The notes beneath the pieces are model-generated. The model saw only the letters and a list, made by a program, of their open reading frames with translations. It had not been told where the DNA came from and did not search any database. A stretch of DNA of 64,000 nt from the NCBI RefSeq assembly GCF_018614095.1, contig NZ_JAGGOY010000016.1:152691-216690 (forward strand), in the 5' to 3' direction. The position numbers and the translations under genes were made by a program. Below are positions 1 through 8,100 of this stretch, one piece after another; position 1 is the stretch's first letter, and each line of letters starts with the position of its first letter. This DNA is from Streptomyces sp. ISL-87. Lineage in GTDB: Bacteria; Actinomycetota; Actinomycetes; Streptomycetales; Streptomycetaceae.

Positions 1-14
1 TGCCGGTCACGGCA

Positions 15-656
15 CTAGCCCTCCGCGCCCGGTTCCCCGCCGGGGTCGTCCACGGTCGTGACCATCCCGGCGGCGCACAGGTACCCGATGATGTCCTCGG
101 TCACCTGCGGCGGCAGCGGCAGCGCCTTCGAAGCCGCGTCGGGTGTGGTCGGCCAGGCCAGCATCGTCGCCACCCAGGCCGCCTCGGGGCGGTGCAGCAC
201 CACCCGGTGCGGGGAGTCCACCGACTCCAGCACGCAGCCGATGCCCGACTCCGGGACGCTGAGCGCCACGTGCCGGGGCAGCCGTACGCGCCGCTCGCGG
301 GGCTGGCGTACCAGCACGAACGGCGCCGCCGGCGACAGCGGGAGCACCGACAGCAGCGGCCCCATCAGGTCGTCCACGCCGAGGGTGCGCACCACGAGGT
401 GCGACAGCTTGCTGAGGGTCGGCAGCATGACCACGTACAGGTCCTCTGACCCGTTCAGGGCGTTGGCCAGCAGCACCGGCCCCAGCTCCATCCGCCGCAG
501 CACCTCGCGTACCACCGGGGCGGGCCGGTCGAGCCGTTCCTGCCCCCAGCGGCTGGTGAGGACCAAGGAGTCGCTGCCCGCGTGCTGGTCGACGACCACG
601 TCCTCGGACAGCGACCAGAGATGGACGGTTGGGGCATCCCCAGTCGTGCGCCGCAT
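15..656 (-). CDS. SagB/ThcOx-like N-terminal domain protein, possible RiPP maturation protein
   Basis: A 213-residue protein starting at ATG 656 behind a clear ribosome-binding site (AGAGAGGT). No catalytic nitroreductase domain is present. Residues about 25-60 (LVLTSRWG, then RPAPVVREVLRRME) and 130-205 (HRVVLHRPEAAWVA, ending IIGYLCAAGMVTTVD) resemble the winged-helix-like repeats found N-terminal to SagB-type FMN dehydrogenases of azole-forming RiPP pathways. The stop codon is followed 5 nt later by a possible GTG at 10 reading off the window edge, so the catalytic half could be a separate downstream gene. A SARP activator lies just upstream on the same strand, as in many antibiotic loci. 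The family call rests on recognition of composition and motifs only. An unrelated hypothetical protein is possible. Confidence 0.45.
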   Translation of the reverse strand: MRRTTGDAPTVHLWSLSEDVVVDQHAGSDSLVLTSRWGQERLDRPAPVVREVLRRMELGPVLLANALNGSEDLYVVMLPTLSKLSHLVVRTLGVDDLMGPLLSVLPLSPAAPFVLVRQPRERRVRLPRHVALSVPESGIGCVLESVDSPHRVVLHRPEAAWVATMLAWPTTPDAASKALPLPPQVTEDIIGYLCAAGMVTTVDDPGGEPGAEG

Positions 657-721
657 ATCGCACCTCTCTTGCCCGGCGGCGGGATTTGTCGAGTATGAGG
701 CCGGGCCCGAGCCTCACGACA

Positions 722-742
722 GCCACTGAGTCATACAGTGGC
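722..742. promoter_or_regulatory. Perfect inverted repeat, operator or small terminator
   Basis: GCCACTG and CAGTGGC form a perfect 7-bp inverted repeat around a 7-nt spacer. It sits between the SARP gene and the downstream SagB-like gene, 66 nt upstream of the latter's start. It could be an operator for that gene or a weak terminator for the SARP transcript. There is no T-tract on the leftward strand. Confidence 0.4.
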
Positions 743-779
743 CATGAACTTTTCACGTCCGGTGCGCGCACCGTCGGTA

Positions 780-1583
780 CTACAGGGCGACCAGGGCCGG
801 CCCCGCGGCCGGCGCGTCCAGCGTCGGATCACAGCCCAGCACCGACCGGTGCAGTTCCTGGAGCCGCCGCGACGGCTCGATCCCCAACTCCCGTACATAG
901 GTGGACCTCAGCCCCCGGAACACCTCCAGTGCGCGCGAGGCCCGCCCGCTGCGGTACAGCGCGAGGATCAACTGGGCGTGCAGGTTCTCCTGCAACGGGT
1001 ACAGCGTCGTCAGCGCCATCAGCTCGCTCACCAGCCGGGTGTGCGCGCCGAGCCGCAACTCCGCCCCGATCCGGGCCTCCAGGGCCGCCAGCCGCACCTC
1101 GTCCAGCCGCAGCGCCTCGGCCCGCAGGACCCCGCCCTGCTGTACGTCGTCCAGCGCTGGCCCCCGCCACATGGCGAGCCCGGCCCCCAGCAGCCGCGCA
1201 CCCTGCTCGTCGTCCCCGGACGCGAGGGCCCGGTTGGCGTCGGCCACGGTCGCCTCGAAGTCCCGCGCGTCGACACCGGCGGCCGCGGAAACGAGCCGGT
1301 AGCCGCCGTAGCCCCGCGCCACGATCTCCTTGGGGTCGGCGGCGGAGACCTGGGCGATCCGTTGCCGCAGGTGCTTCACGTACGTCTGCACGGCGGCGGA
1401 CGGCCCGCTCGGCGGACACCCGCCCCACAGCTCCTCGACGATCGCCCCCATGCTGACCTCGCGCCCCAGGTTCACGGCCAGCAGCGCCAGCAGCCTGCGC
1501 TGTTTCGCCGCACTGGGTACGACGGACCTGCCGCCGACCGTGACGATGAGAGGCCCCAACAGCCCGATCTCCAGCCGCTCCAT
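780..1583 (-). CDS. SARP-family transcriptional activator (AfsR/DnrI/RedD type)
   Basis: A 267-residue regulator. Residues 1-95 form the OmpR-like winged helix: LGPL near the start, AAKQRRLLALLAVN, a conserved ELWG, and VQTYVKHLRQRI. Residues about 100-260 form the bacterial transcriptional activation (BTAD) domain, with DARDFEA, ALDRYRS-like ALYRSGRASRALEVF and VRELGIEPSRRLQELH. The start is placed at ATG 1583 because GGGAG lies 7 nt upstream; a longer frame to 1631 lacks such a site. SARPs activate antibiotic gene clusters by binding heptameric direct repeats, which suggests control of the SagB-like gene 124 nt downstream. No ATPase or TPR extension is present, so this is a small SARP rather than AfsR. 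Confidence 0.9.
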   Translation of the reverse strand: MERLEIGLLGPLIVTVGGRSVVPSAAKQRRLLALLAVNLGREVSMGAIVEELWGGCPPSGPSAAVQTYVKHLRQRIAQVSAADPKEIVARGYGGYRLVSAAAGVDARDFEATVADANRALASGDDEQGARLLGAGLAMWRGPALDDVQQGGVLRAEALRLDEVRLAALEARIGAELRLGAHTRLVSELMALTTLYPLQENLHAQLILALYRSGRASRALEVFRGLRSTYVRELGIEPSRRLQELHRSVLGCDPTLDAPAAGPALVAL

Positions 1584-1763
1584 GCCCACTCTCCCTTCGG
1601 GTGACGGCATCAGGCTCCCACCCGCACCCACCGGCGGGACAGTTACGCCGACACCACTTGGCCGTGAAGCAACGCCCCGTCCGGCATGAGAACTTCACAC
1701 GCGCGGCGTACAGCGGGGAGCCCCGGCCGGTGCGTCAGGCACCGACCGGGGCTCCGGCGACAC

Positions 1764-3248
1764 TCACACGCGACTGCGGTCGCTCCGCAGGAAGGCCGCG
1801 GTGAGGGCGATCGCGGCCAGCAGCAGCCCGGCGCCGATGCCGAAGGCCAGGTGGTAGCCACCGGTGAGTGCTTCGGCCCGGCCGCGGCCGGCCGAGGCCA
1901 GGGACGCAGTGCGGGAGGCCGCCAGGGTGGAGAGGACGGCCACGCCGAGGGCCATGCCGATCTGCTGAGTGGTGTTGAACAGCCCCGACGCGAGCCCCGC
2001 GTCCTCCGCGTCGGCGGCGGACATGCCCAGCGCGGTGAGGGCCGGAAGGACCAGGCCGCCGCCGGAGATGAGGAGCATCACCGGGAGCAGATCGCCCACG
2101 TAATCGGCGTCCACGGGCAGCCGGACCAGCAGGGCCAGGGCCAGGAGGAGCAGGGCGAGGCCGGCCAGCAGGACGTTGCGGGCGCCGAAGCGGGAGTTCA
2201 GCCGGGCCGAGACGCCGAGGGAAACCGCGCCGATCATCACGGCGGCGGGGAGCATCGCGAGGCCGGTCTCGGCGGCGCCGTAGCCCAGGACCTTCTGCAT
2301 GTGGAGGGCGACGAGGATCTGGAAGGAGAACAGGGCCCCCATGATCAGCATCTGGATCAGGTTGGCGCCGACCACGCTGCGCGAACGGAGGATCCGCAGC
2401 GGCATCAGCGGGGTACGGGCCTTGGCCTGGCGCACCAGGAAGGCGGCGAGCAGGGCCGCCGAGAGCGCCCCGAGCCCCAGGGTGTGGGCGGAGACCCAGC
2501 CGTACTCCTCCACCTCGACCACGCTGTAGATGCCCGTCATCAGCCCGGCGGTGACCAGGACGGCACCGAGGACGTCGGCGCCGGAGCGCAGGCCCTGGCC
2601 CTCGTCGGAGGGGAGCGCGGGCAGGGCCAGCAGCAGGGCGGCGAGCCCGATGGGCAGGTTGATGAAGAAGATCCAGTGCCAGTCGAGGGCGTCGGTGAGG
2701 ACCCCGCCGAGCACCTGGCCCAGGGAGGCTCCGACGGCGCCGGTGAAGGAGAACACGGCGATGGCCTTGTTCCGCTCCCGGGCCTCGGTGAACAGGGTGA
2801 TCAGAATGCCGAGGCTGACGGCGGAGCTCATCGCGCTGCCGACGCCTTGGAGGAAGCGGGCGGCCACCAGCACCGCGGGGGAGGAGGCGAACCCGGCGAG
2901 CAACGAGGCGGCGGTGAAGACGGCGGTGCCGGCCAGGAACATCCGCTTGCGGCCGAGCAGGTCGCCGAGCCGGCCGGCGAGGAGCAACAGGCTGCCGAAG
3001 GCGATCAGGTAGGCGTTGACGACCCAGCTGAGGCCGGCGGGGGTGAAGCCGAGGCCGTCCTGGATGGCCGGCATGGCGACGGTGACGATGCTGCCGTCGA
3101 GGATCGTCACCAGCATGCCGGTGGAGAGCACGGCGAGGGCGGTCCAGCGCGAACGCAGCCCGTGCGGGACGGCCGGGCCTTCGGCGACGGGGGTGGCGAG
3201 GGGCGCGACGGGGGCGACGGGGGCGGCAACGGGGGCGGAGGCAGGCAT
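1764..3248 (-). CDS. MFS multidrug exporter, DHA2/EmrB-QacA family (14 TM)
   Basis: A 494-residue proton-driven drug exporter of the inner membrane. An alanine/proline-rich cytoplasmic tail (residues 1-35) precedes about 14 hydrophobic segments. Family signatures are visible: LDGSIVTVAMPAIQ in helix 1 (motif D1), GRLGDLLGRKRMF in loop 2-3 (motif A), and GASLGQVLGGVLTD in helix 5 (antiporter motif C). A GGAGAG ribosome-binding site precedes ATG 3248. It is divergent from the MarR regulator at 3343 with only 94 bp between the starts. That is the classic arrangement for a drug-responsive MarR repressor controlling its own exporter. The substrate cannot be read from sequence. Confidence 0.92.
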   Translation of the reverse strand: MPASAPVAAPVAPVAPLATPVAEGPAVPHGLRSRWTALAVLSTGMLVTILDGSIVTVAMPAIQDGLGFTPAGLSWVVNAYLIAFGSLLLLAGRLGDLLGRKRMFLAGTAVFTAASLLAGFASSPAVLVAARFLQGVGSAMSSAVSLGILITLFTEARERNKAIAVFSFTGAVGASLGQVLGGVLTDALDWHWIFFINLPIGLAALLLALPALPSDEGQGLRSGADVLGAVLVTAGLMTGIYSVVEVEEYGWVSAHTLGLGALSAALLAAFLVRQAKARTPLMPLRILRSRSVVGANLIQMLIMGALFSFQILVALHMQKVLGYGAAETGLAMLPAAVMIGAVSLGVSARLNSRFGARNVLLAGLALLLLALALLVRLPVDADYVGDLLPVMLLISGGGLVLPALTALGMSAADAEDAGLASGLFNTTQQIGMALGVAVLSTLAASRTASLASAGRGRAEALTGGYHLAFGIGAGLLLAAIALTAAFLRSDRSRV

Positions 3249-3330
3249 CGGTCTCTCCAGTCAGTGAGGGCCATTGATATGACCGTAGCAGATGGTTCCG
3301 TTGCAGACTATTTATTTCGGACCGGATTGT

Positions 3331-3336
3331 TAGACT
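3331..3336 (+). promoter_or_regulatory. -10 box of a leaderless promoter for the MarR gene
   Basis: TAGACT lies exactly 6 nt before ATG 3343, and no ribosome-binding site precedes that ATG, so the transcript probably begins at the start codon. The box is half of an imperfect inverted repeat, GCAGACTA (3303-3310) and TAGACTGC (3331-3338). This repeat could be the MarR operator covering both divergent promoters. Confidence 0.5.
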
Positions 3337-3342
3337 GCTGCC

Positions 3343-3816
3343 ATGACCGCCATGGCGCCCACCCGGACCCAGCCCGACCTGTCCTTCCTCCTGGACCACA
3401 CCAGCCACGTCCTGCGCACCCGCATGGCAGCGGCCCTGGGAGAGATCGGCCTCACCGCCCGCATGCACTGCGTCCTCGTCCACGCGGTGGGCGAGGAGCG
3501 CACCCAGATCCAGCTCGCCGAGATCGGCGACATGGACAAGACGACGATGGTGGTCACCATCGACGCCCTGGAGAAGGCCGGACTGGCCGAGCGGCGCCCG
3601 TCCACCAAGGACCGGCGGGCGCGGATCATCGCCGTCACCGACAAGGGCGCGGCCGTCGCCGTCGAGAGCCAGCGCATCGTCGACCAGGTCCACGCCGACG
3701 CCGTTGCCTCGCTGGCCCCCGCCGATCGCGAAGCCCTGCTGCGCGGTCTCACCCTCCTCGCCGGAGGCGACCTGGAGACCCCGTCCGAAAGCCCGGCCCG
3801 CCGCGCCCGTCAGTGA
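3343..3816 (+). CDS. MarR-family transcriptional regulator
   Basis: A 157-residue winged-helix regulator. The DNA-binding core is visible: LAEIGDMDKTTMVVTIDALEKAGLAERRPSTKDRRARIIAVTDKG (recognition helix, then the beta-wing with the DRR signature), flanked by the dimerisation helices. Residues 15-40 are amphipathic (LDHTSHVLRTRMAAAL). MarR proteins normally repress a neighbouring exporter or detoxifying enzyme and release DNA when a phenolic or drug ligand binds. Here the divergent MFS exporter is the obvious target, as well as the gene itself. Translation is probably leaderless (see the -10 box at 3331). Confidence 0.93.
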   Translation: MTAMAPTRTQPDLSFLLDHTSHVLRTRMAAALGEIGLTARMHCVLVHAVGEERTQIQLAEIGDMDKTTMVVTIDALEKAGLAERRPSTKDRRARIIAVTDKGAAVAVESQRIVDQVHADAVASLAPADREALLRGLTLLAGGDLETPSESPARRARQ

Positions 3817-3928
3817 GCCGCCCGGTCCGCCGTTCGGCCCAGTCACGGGGCCGCCCGGCGCCCCGTGTCCGACAGTGGGGGAAGGCACCCGGCCCAGGGT
3901 GGCCCCACCACGCCGGAGGCGTACACAC

Positions 3929-4372
3929 ATGGGACTCTTCGACTTCCTGAAATCCGACAAGAAGAAGGCGCGGGAGCAGGTGGAGCAGCAGCGGCCCGTC
4001 GGCTCGCCGCCACCCGCGGCGGGCACCCCCTCCTCCATGGGCGGGAAGTACACCGACGCCGCCGAGGCGACCAGGGCGGCCGCCGAGCGCATGTCCGCCG
4101 CCGCGCCGCCGAAACCCGCGGCGCCCCCGCACACGCCGACCCCCGGGTCGGCCGCGCACAAGGCGGTCCCCGCGGCCCCGGCCCCCAAGCCCGCTCCCGC
4201 CGCCAAGAAGCGCACGTACACCGTCAAGCCCGGCGACTCGCTCTCCGCGATCGCCCGCCGCGAGCTCGGCAACGAGGGCCGGTGGCGCGAGCTCTACGCC
4301 ATGAACAAGGGCGTCGTCGGCACCAACCCCGACCTCATCCGTCCGGGCATGGTCCTCACCCTCCCCAACTGA
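3929..4372 (+). CDS. LysM peptidoglycan-binding domain protein
   Basis: A 147-residue protein starting at ATG 3929, with GGAGG 9 nt upstream; longer in-frame extensions are overlapping noise. The N-terminus MGLFDFLKSDKKK has no signal peptide. An Ala/Pro-rich linker (residues about 25-90) leads to a C-terminal LysM domain (about 93-147: RTYTVKPGDSLSAIARRELG, then WRELYAMNKGVVG, ending DLIRPGMVLTLPN). The layout resembles the YgaU/XkdP-type small LysM proteins, in which the domain binds N-acetylglucosamine-containing glycans. Without an export signal the cellular site is uncertain. A strong hairpin follows the stop. Confidence 0.85.
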   Translation: MGLFDFLKSDKKKAREQVEQQRPVGSPPPAAGTPSSMGGKYTDAAEATRAAAERMSAAAPPKPAAPPHTPTPGSAAHKAVPAAPAPKPAPAAKKRTYTVKPGDSLSAIARRELGNEGRWRELYAMNKGVVGTNPDLIRPGMVLTLPN

Positions 4373-4382
4373 GCCCCTCCCC

Positions 4383-4424
4383 GGCCGAGTACGCGGAAGG
4401 GGGGCCCCTTCCGCGTACTCGGCC
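4383..4424. terminator. Bidirectional terminator hairpin
   Basis: A perfect inverted repeat with 20-nt arms separated by 2 nt (left arm begins GGCCGAGTACGCGGAAGG). It lies between the convergent LysM and DUF5324 genes. The arm motif CCGTACTCGGCCGT recurs just downstream at about 4433-4452. Confidence 0.85.
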
Positions 4425-4458
4425 GTACTTGGCCGTGGCCGTACTCGGCCGTCAGAAC

Positions 4459-5136
4459 CTACTCGTCCGAGGCCGCGTCGCGCTCCTTCGCCGCCAGTTC
4501 GTCGTCGAAGGTCGCCGGCTCGCCCTCGCGCGAGGAGAGCTCCGTCGCCGCCGGCGGTTCGACGAGCCAGTCCGGGTTCGACTGCTGGTCCCACCACCTC
4601 CAGGCCAGGAAGGCGCCGCCCGCCAGCAGGCCGACGACGGCCACGCCCTTGAGCACCCGGCCCCTGCGCGCCCGCCGCTCATGGCGCCGCACCAGGCGCT
4701 GCACCTCCTTGGCCGTCACCTGGCCGCGCAGCGCCGCCAGTGCCGCCACCGACCGCGACGCGGCTTCCTCGGCCATCGGCTGGGCCGCGGCGATCGCGGT
4801 CCCGATCCGCGGCTGCGTGTACTCGGCCGCCTGGCGCGCCGCCAGGCGCGTCTGCTTCACCGCCTTCGTCGCCGCCCGGTCCACGTTCGGCGGCACGTGC
4901 GTGCGCGCCGAGTGGAGCCGGGGCTGCAGATGGCAGTCGTACGCGGTACGGGCCTGCCGCGCCGCCTCATGGGCCGCGTACGACATCTTCGGCGCCAGCC
5001 GCTCATTCGCCTCGTGCGCGTAATGCACAGCCGCGTCCTTGGCGGTTTCTGCGTACGGCGCCACCACTTCCGCTGCGTGCCGGACACTATCCCTGGCGCT
5101 CTCGGCGGCCAGGCGCACGCTGTCCTTGCGGGTCAC
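4459..5136 (-). CDS. DUF5324 family membrane-anchored protein
   Basis: A 225-residue protein. The start is GTG 5136 because a strong GGAGGAGGA site sits 4 nt upstream; the in-frame ATG at 5163 lacks one. Residues 1-150 are alanine-rich amphipathic helix with many AAE, AAH and AAR patterns (RLAAESARDSVRHAAEVVAPYA), reminiscent of apolipoprotein- or late-embryogenesis-like helices. A single transmembrane segment follows at about 165-185 (GVAVVGLLAGGAFLAWRWW), then a short acidic tail. It matches the actinobacterial DUF5324 family as I recall it. The function is unknown; membrane or envelope association is inferred from the TM segment. Confidence 0.75.
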   Translation of the reverse strand: MTRKDSVRLAAESARDSVRHAAEVVAPYAETAKDAAVHYAHEANERLAPKMSYAAHEAARQARTAYDCHLQPRLHSARTHVPPNVDRAATKAVKQTRLAARQAAEYTQPRIGTAIAAAQPMAEEAASRSVAALAALRGQVTAKEVQRLVRRHERRARRGRVLKGVAVVGLLAGGAFLAWRWWDQQSNPDWLVEPPAATELSSREGEPATFDDELAAKERDAASDE

Positions 5137-5312
5137 GGGATCCTCCTCCTCGGTGGCGGACACAGTTCACCTTTCCACCCTTTGTCGGATCATGCCTGCC
5201 ATAGCGCCGGACGGCATGCGTGACAGGGCATACGGGTGGAGGATTTTCCGCGGAGGGATGCACTCCGTGCGAGGATCTGACACTGACAGTGATGACTATG
5301 GAAGGCAGATTC

Positions 5313-5840
5313 GTGGCCGAGAAGCTCTACGCCACCCTGAAGACCACCCACGGCGACATCGAGATCGAGCTGCTGGAGAACTTCGCCCCGAAGACCGTGC
5401 GGAACTTCGTGGAGCTTGCCACCGGCGCCCGCGAGTGGACCCGGCCGACCGACGGCCAGAAGACCATGGATCCGCTGTACGACGGCACCGTCTTCCACCG
5501 TGTCATCAGCGGTTTCATGATCCAGGGCGGCGACCCCCTCGGCAACGGCACGGGCGGTCCCGGCTACCAGTTCGCCGACGAGTTCCACCCCGACCTGGCC
5601 TTCACCAAGCCCTACCTGCTCGCCATGGCCAACGCCGGCCCGGCCACCAACGGCTCGCAGTTCTTCATCACCGTCGCCCCCACCGCCTGGCTCACGCGCA
5701 AGCACACCATCTTCGGCGAGGTCACCGACAAGGCCAGCCGGCTGGTCGTGGACACGATCGCCGGCCTGCCGACCAACCCGCGCACCGACCGCCCCCAGGA
5801 AGACGTGATCATCAAGTCGGTCACCGTCGAGAAGCGCTGA
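5313..5840 (+). CDS. ppiA: Cyclophilin-type peptidyl-prolyl cis-trans isomerase
   Basis: A 175-residue single-domain cytoplasmic cyclophilin that catalyses cis-trans isomerisation of proline peptide bonds. The signature is intact: [15 protein letters not shown] (catalytic Arg and Gln), NGSQFFIT, and KHTIFGEV near the C-terminus. GTG 5313 is taken as the start because GGAAGG lies 7 nt upstream; the frame extends further without a site. It has no signal peptide, unlike lipoprotein cyclophilins. It lies upstream of the rhomboid and crgA genes, a neighbourhood I recall as conserved in Streptomyces. Confidence 0.92.
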   Translation: MAEKLYATLKTTHGDIEIELLENFAPKTVRNFVELATGAREWTRPTDGQKTMDPLYDGTVFHRVISGFMIQGGDPLGNGTGGPGYQFADEFHPDLAFTKPYLLAMANAGPATNGSQFFITVAPTAWLTRKHTIFGEVTDKASRLVVDTIAGLPTNPRTDRPQEDVIIKSVTVEKR

Positions 5841-5879
5841 CTCCCGGCGGCCGCCCGAGAGGCGCCCGGGAACCTTTGC

Positions 5880-5921
5880 GCCCCGCCCGTCCGTACTGGA
5901 TACATACCGGACCGGCGGGGC
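5880..5921 (+). terminator. Hairpin after the cyclophilin gene
   Basis: GCCCCGCCCGTCCG pairs with CGGACCGGCGGGGC (one mismatch) around a 14-nt loop, 40 nt after the stop. The loop is A/T-rich (TGGATACATACC), so part of the rhomboid gene promoter may also lie here. Confidence 0.5.
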
Positions 5922-5954
5922 ACACCTCTGTCACGCCGCTGATCGAGGGGACCG

Positions 5955-6830
5955 ATGGACACCGACCGTCTGCCGGGCTGCTACCGCCACCCGGACCGCG
6001 ACACGGGGATCCGCTGCACCCGCTGCGAGCGCCCCATCTGCCCGGAGTGCATGATCAGCGCCTCGGTCGGCTTCCAGTGCCCCGAATGCGTCCGCGAGGG
6101 TTCCGGTACGGGCCACCGCCCGGCCGCGAACGCGCCGCGCACCGTCGTGGGCGGGACGGTCGCCGCCGATCCCCACCTCGTCACCAAGATCCTGATCGGG
6201 ATCAATGCCGCGGTGTTCCTGCTGGGCTTCGCCGTGCCGCCGCTGGTGGTCCAGATGGAGCTGCTCGGCCGCTATGCCGAATTCCTCGGCGCCCCGGTCG
6301 AGGGAATTTCCACCGGCCAGTACTACCGCCTGCTGACCTCGGTGTTCCTGCATGTGGAGCTGTGGCACATCGCCGGGAACATGATCGGCCTGTGGGTCAT
6401 CGGCGGCCCGCTGGAGGCGGCCCTCGGCCGGGCCCGCTATCTCGCCGTCTACCTGCTGTCGGGCCTGGGCGGCAGCGCCCTCGTCTACCTGCTGACCCCG
6501 CCGAACACCCCGACCCTCGGCGCGTCGGGCGCCGTCTTCGGCCTGCTCGGCGCCACCGTCGTGCTGGTGCGCCGACTGCGCTACGAGATGCGGCCGGTGG
6601 TGACCATGGTCGTGCTGATGCTGGTGCTGACCTTCGTGCCGTTCGGCGGCGGCCTGAGCGTGTCCTGGCAGGCCCATGTCGGCGGGCTGGTCACCGGCGC
6701 GCTCGTCGGGGCGGGCCTGCTCCTGCCCACCGCCGGCAGGAACCGCACACTCATCCAGTGGGGTACCTGTGTGGTGGTGTTCCTGCTGGCAGCAGCGCTG
6801 ATCGTGGTCCGGACGACCGCACTCACCTGA
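5955..6830 (+). CDS. Rhomboid-family intramembrane serine protease with N-terminal zinc finger
   Basis: A 291-residue protein. Residues 9-46 form a B-box-like zinc-binding module (CYRHPDR, then CTRCERPICPECM and CPECV). About six or seven transmembrane helices follow from residue 77. The rhomboid catalytic residues are present: Asn142 in HIAGNM, Ser191 in GASGAVFG and His241 in HVGGL. Rhomboids cleave transmembrane substrates within the membrane. The cytosolic zinc-binding head is typical of actinobacterial members and may act in recruitment. ATG 5955 follows GAGGGGACCG. No substrate is evident nearby. Confidence 0.93.
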   Translation: MDTDRLPGCYRHPDRDTGIRCTRCERPICPECMISASVGFQCPECVREGSGTGHRPAANAPRTVVGGTVAADPHLVTKILIGINAAVFLLGFAVPPLVVQMELLGRYAEFLGAPVEGISTGQYYRLLTSVFLHVELWHIAGNMIGLWVIGGPLEAALGRARYLAVYLLSGLGGSALVYLLTPPNTPTLGASGAVFGLLGATVVLVRRLRYEMRPVVTMVVLMLVLTFVPFGGGLSVSWQAHVGGLVTGALVGAGLLLPTAGRNRTLIQWGTCVVVFLLAAALIVVRTTALT

Positions 6831-6846
6831 TCACACCGGCGTCAAC

Positions 6847-6909
6847 TCTCCACAGAGTTATCCACAGATCTTCTGTCTTTTCCTCAGGTGTGGATGACGC
6901 TGTGGATAA
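6847..6909. promoter_or_regulatory. DnaA-box cluster
   Basis: Within 63 bp lie TTATCCACA (6858-6866), TGTGGATAA (6901-6909, inverted), the one-mismatch box TGTGGATGA (6889-6897) and a partial box TCTCCACAG (6847). The region is between the rhomboid stop and the convergent crgA stop, so it is not an obvious gene promoter. Confidence 0.7.
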
Positions 6910-6959
6910 CTCATGGGGAGAGCTTCCCTCGCCGGTGCTACTGCGCTACGGGCGGCGCT

Positions 6960-7214
6960 TTACTTCCACTGCGTGGAGACGCCGAATCCCGCCGCGATGA
7001 ATCCGAAACCGACCACAATGTTCCAATTGCCCAGCGATTCGATGGGCAGCTGGGTGTCGGTCACGTAGAAGACGACAATCCACGCGAGACCGATCAGGAA
7101 GAACGCCAGCATGACCGGCGCGACCCAGCTGCGGTTGGTCAGCCTGATGGTCTGCGCCTGCTTCGCCGGCGGCGGCGTGTAGTCGTCCTTCTTGCGGATA
7201 CGTGACTTCGGCAC
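6960..7214 (-). CDS. crgA: Cell division protein CrgA
   Basis: An 84-residue membrane protein with the CrgA layout: a basic N-terminus ([18 protein letters not shown]), TM1 at about 29-51 ([17 protein letters not shown]), a short external loop containing [10 protein letters not shown], and TM2 at about 63-82 ending at Gln-Trp-Lys. CrgA restrains Z-ring assembly and delays sporulation septation in Streptomyces; in mycobacteria it links FtsZ to septal wall enzymes. The start is GTG 7214 with GGAGAG upstream. It is convergent with the rhomboid gene and divergent from the DUF881 gene. Its proximity to the fha-pstP-rodA-pbpA-pknB block is conserved in actinobacteria. Confidence 0.95.
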   Translation of the reverse strand: MPKSRIRKKDDYTPPPAKQAQTIRLTNRSWVAPVMLAFFLIGLAWIVVFYVTDTQLPIESLGNWNIVVGFGFIAAGFGVSTQWK

Positions 7215-7305
7215 GAGGGGCTCTCCTGTCGATGCGCTGGGGACCTTGCCTGCCCCGGGCGTCCGTTAGCGTAGTGGACCTGTGGCGTTGAAGGAGAAGG
7301 GTACG

Positions 7306-8100
7306 TTGAGCGATTCCGACGACTCCTCCGCGGGTCCCCCTCGCCGGTTCAAACCGGTCCGGTTGCTGACGGCCACGGTATTCGCCCTGGCCGGGCTCAT
7401 TTTCGTCACCAGCTTCAACACTTCCAAGGGTACGAACATCCGCACGGACGCCTCGCTCCTGAGGCTGTCCGACCTCATCCACGAACGCAGTCAGAGCAAT
7501 GCCGCGCTGGAGGAGGCCGCGGGCGCCGCGCGCCGCCGGGTGGACACCCTCGCCGAGCGGGACGACGGCAGCACCGCCGCCGAGGACGCCCGGCTGGCCG
7601 CCCTGCGCGCCGCGTCCGGCACCGAGGAGCTCGCCGGCAAGGGCCTCACGGTCACCCTCAACGACGCCCCGCCCAACGCCACCGCCCGCATCCCCAACGT
7701 GCCCGAGCCGCAGCCCAACGACCTGGTGATCCACCAGCAGGACCTCCAGGCCGTGGTCAACGCCCTCTGGCAGGGCGGCGCCGAGGGCATCCAGGTCATG
7801 GACCAGCGCCTCATCTCCACCAGCGCGGTGCGCTGCGTGGGCAACACCCTGATCCTCCAGGGCCGGGTCTACTCGCCCCCCTACAAGGTGTCCGCGGTCG
7901 GCGACCCGGCGGCGCTGCGCAAGGCCCTCGCGGCCTCCCCGGCGCTGCAGAACTACCAGCTGTACGTCAACGCGTACGGGCTCGGCTGGAAAGTGGACGA
8001 ACACAAGGCACTGACACTGCCCGGCTACTCCGGCACAGTGGACCTCCACTATGCGAAGCCCGTGGCCCCCTCGTCCGCGTCCGCGACGAATACGCCCTGA
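7306..8100 (+). CDS. DUF881 family membrane protein
   Basis: A 264-residue protein with one N-terminal membrane anchor (PVRLLTATVFALAGLIFVTS) followed by an extracytoplasmic coiled region (residues about 45-90) and the DUF881 domain (VTLNDAP, NDLVIHQQDLQAVVNALW, then GAEGIQVMDQRL). The function is unknown. DUF881 genes are often near division or cell-wall genes in Gram-positive bacteria. I prefer TTG 7306 because AAGGAG lies 9 nt upstream. GTG 7282 is an alternative with TAGCGT 9 nt upstream and would add 8 residues. The 3' end overlaps the next sortase frame by 50 nt. Confidence 0.85.
   Translation: MSDSDDSSAGPPRRFKPVRLLTATVFALAGLIFVTSFNTSKGTNIRTDASLLRLSDLIHERSQSNAALEEAAGAARRRVDTLAERDDGSTAAEDARLAALRAASGTEELAGKGLTVTLNDAPPNATARIPNVPEPQPNDLVIHQQDLQAVVNALWQGGAEGIQVMDQRLISTSAVRCVGNTLILQGRVYSPPYKVSAVGDPAALRKALAASPALQNYQLYVNAYGLGWKVDEHKALTLPGYSGTVDLHYAKPVAPSSASATNTP

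Noticed and set aside
1..10. Start of a further minus-strand gene at GTG 10
   Set aside because: Only three codons are inside the window, so it cannot be supported as a feature.
1686..3950. A long plus-strand ORF (754 residues) and the minus-strand 845-residue ORF at 1735-4272
   Set aside because: Both are antisense or frame shadows of the MFS exporter and MarR genes, with Gly/Arg-rich low-complexity translation and no domain features.
6898..6950. Possible oriC itself, because of the DnaA boxes
   Set aside because: Only a few boxes occur and dnaA/dnaN are not adjacent. Streptomyces oriC is several hundred bp with many boxes, so this is at most an accessory cluster.
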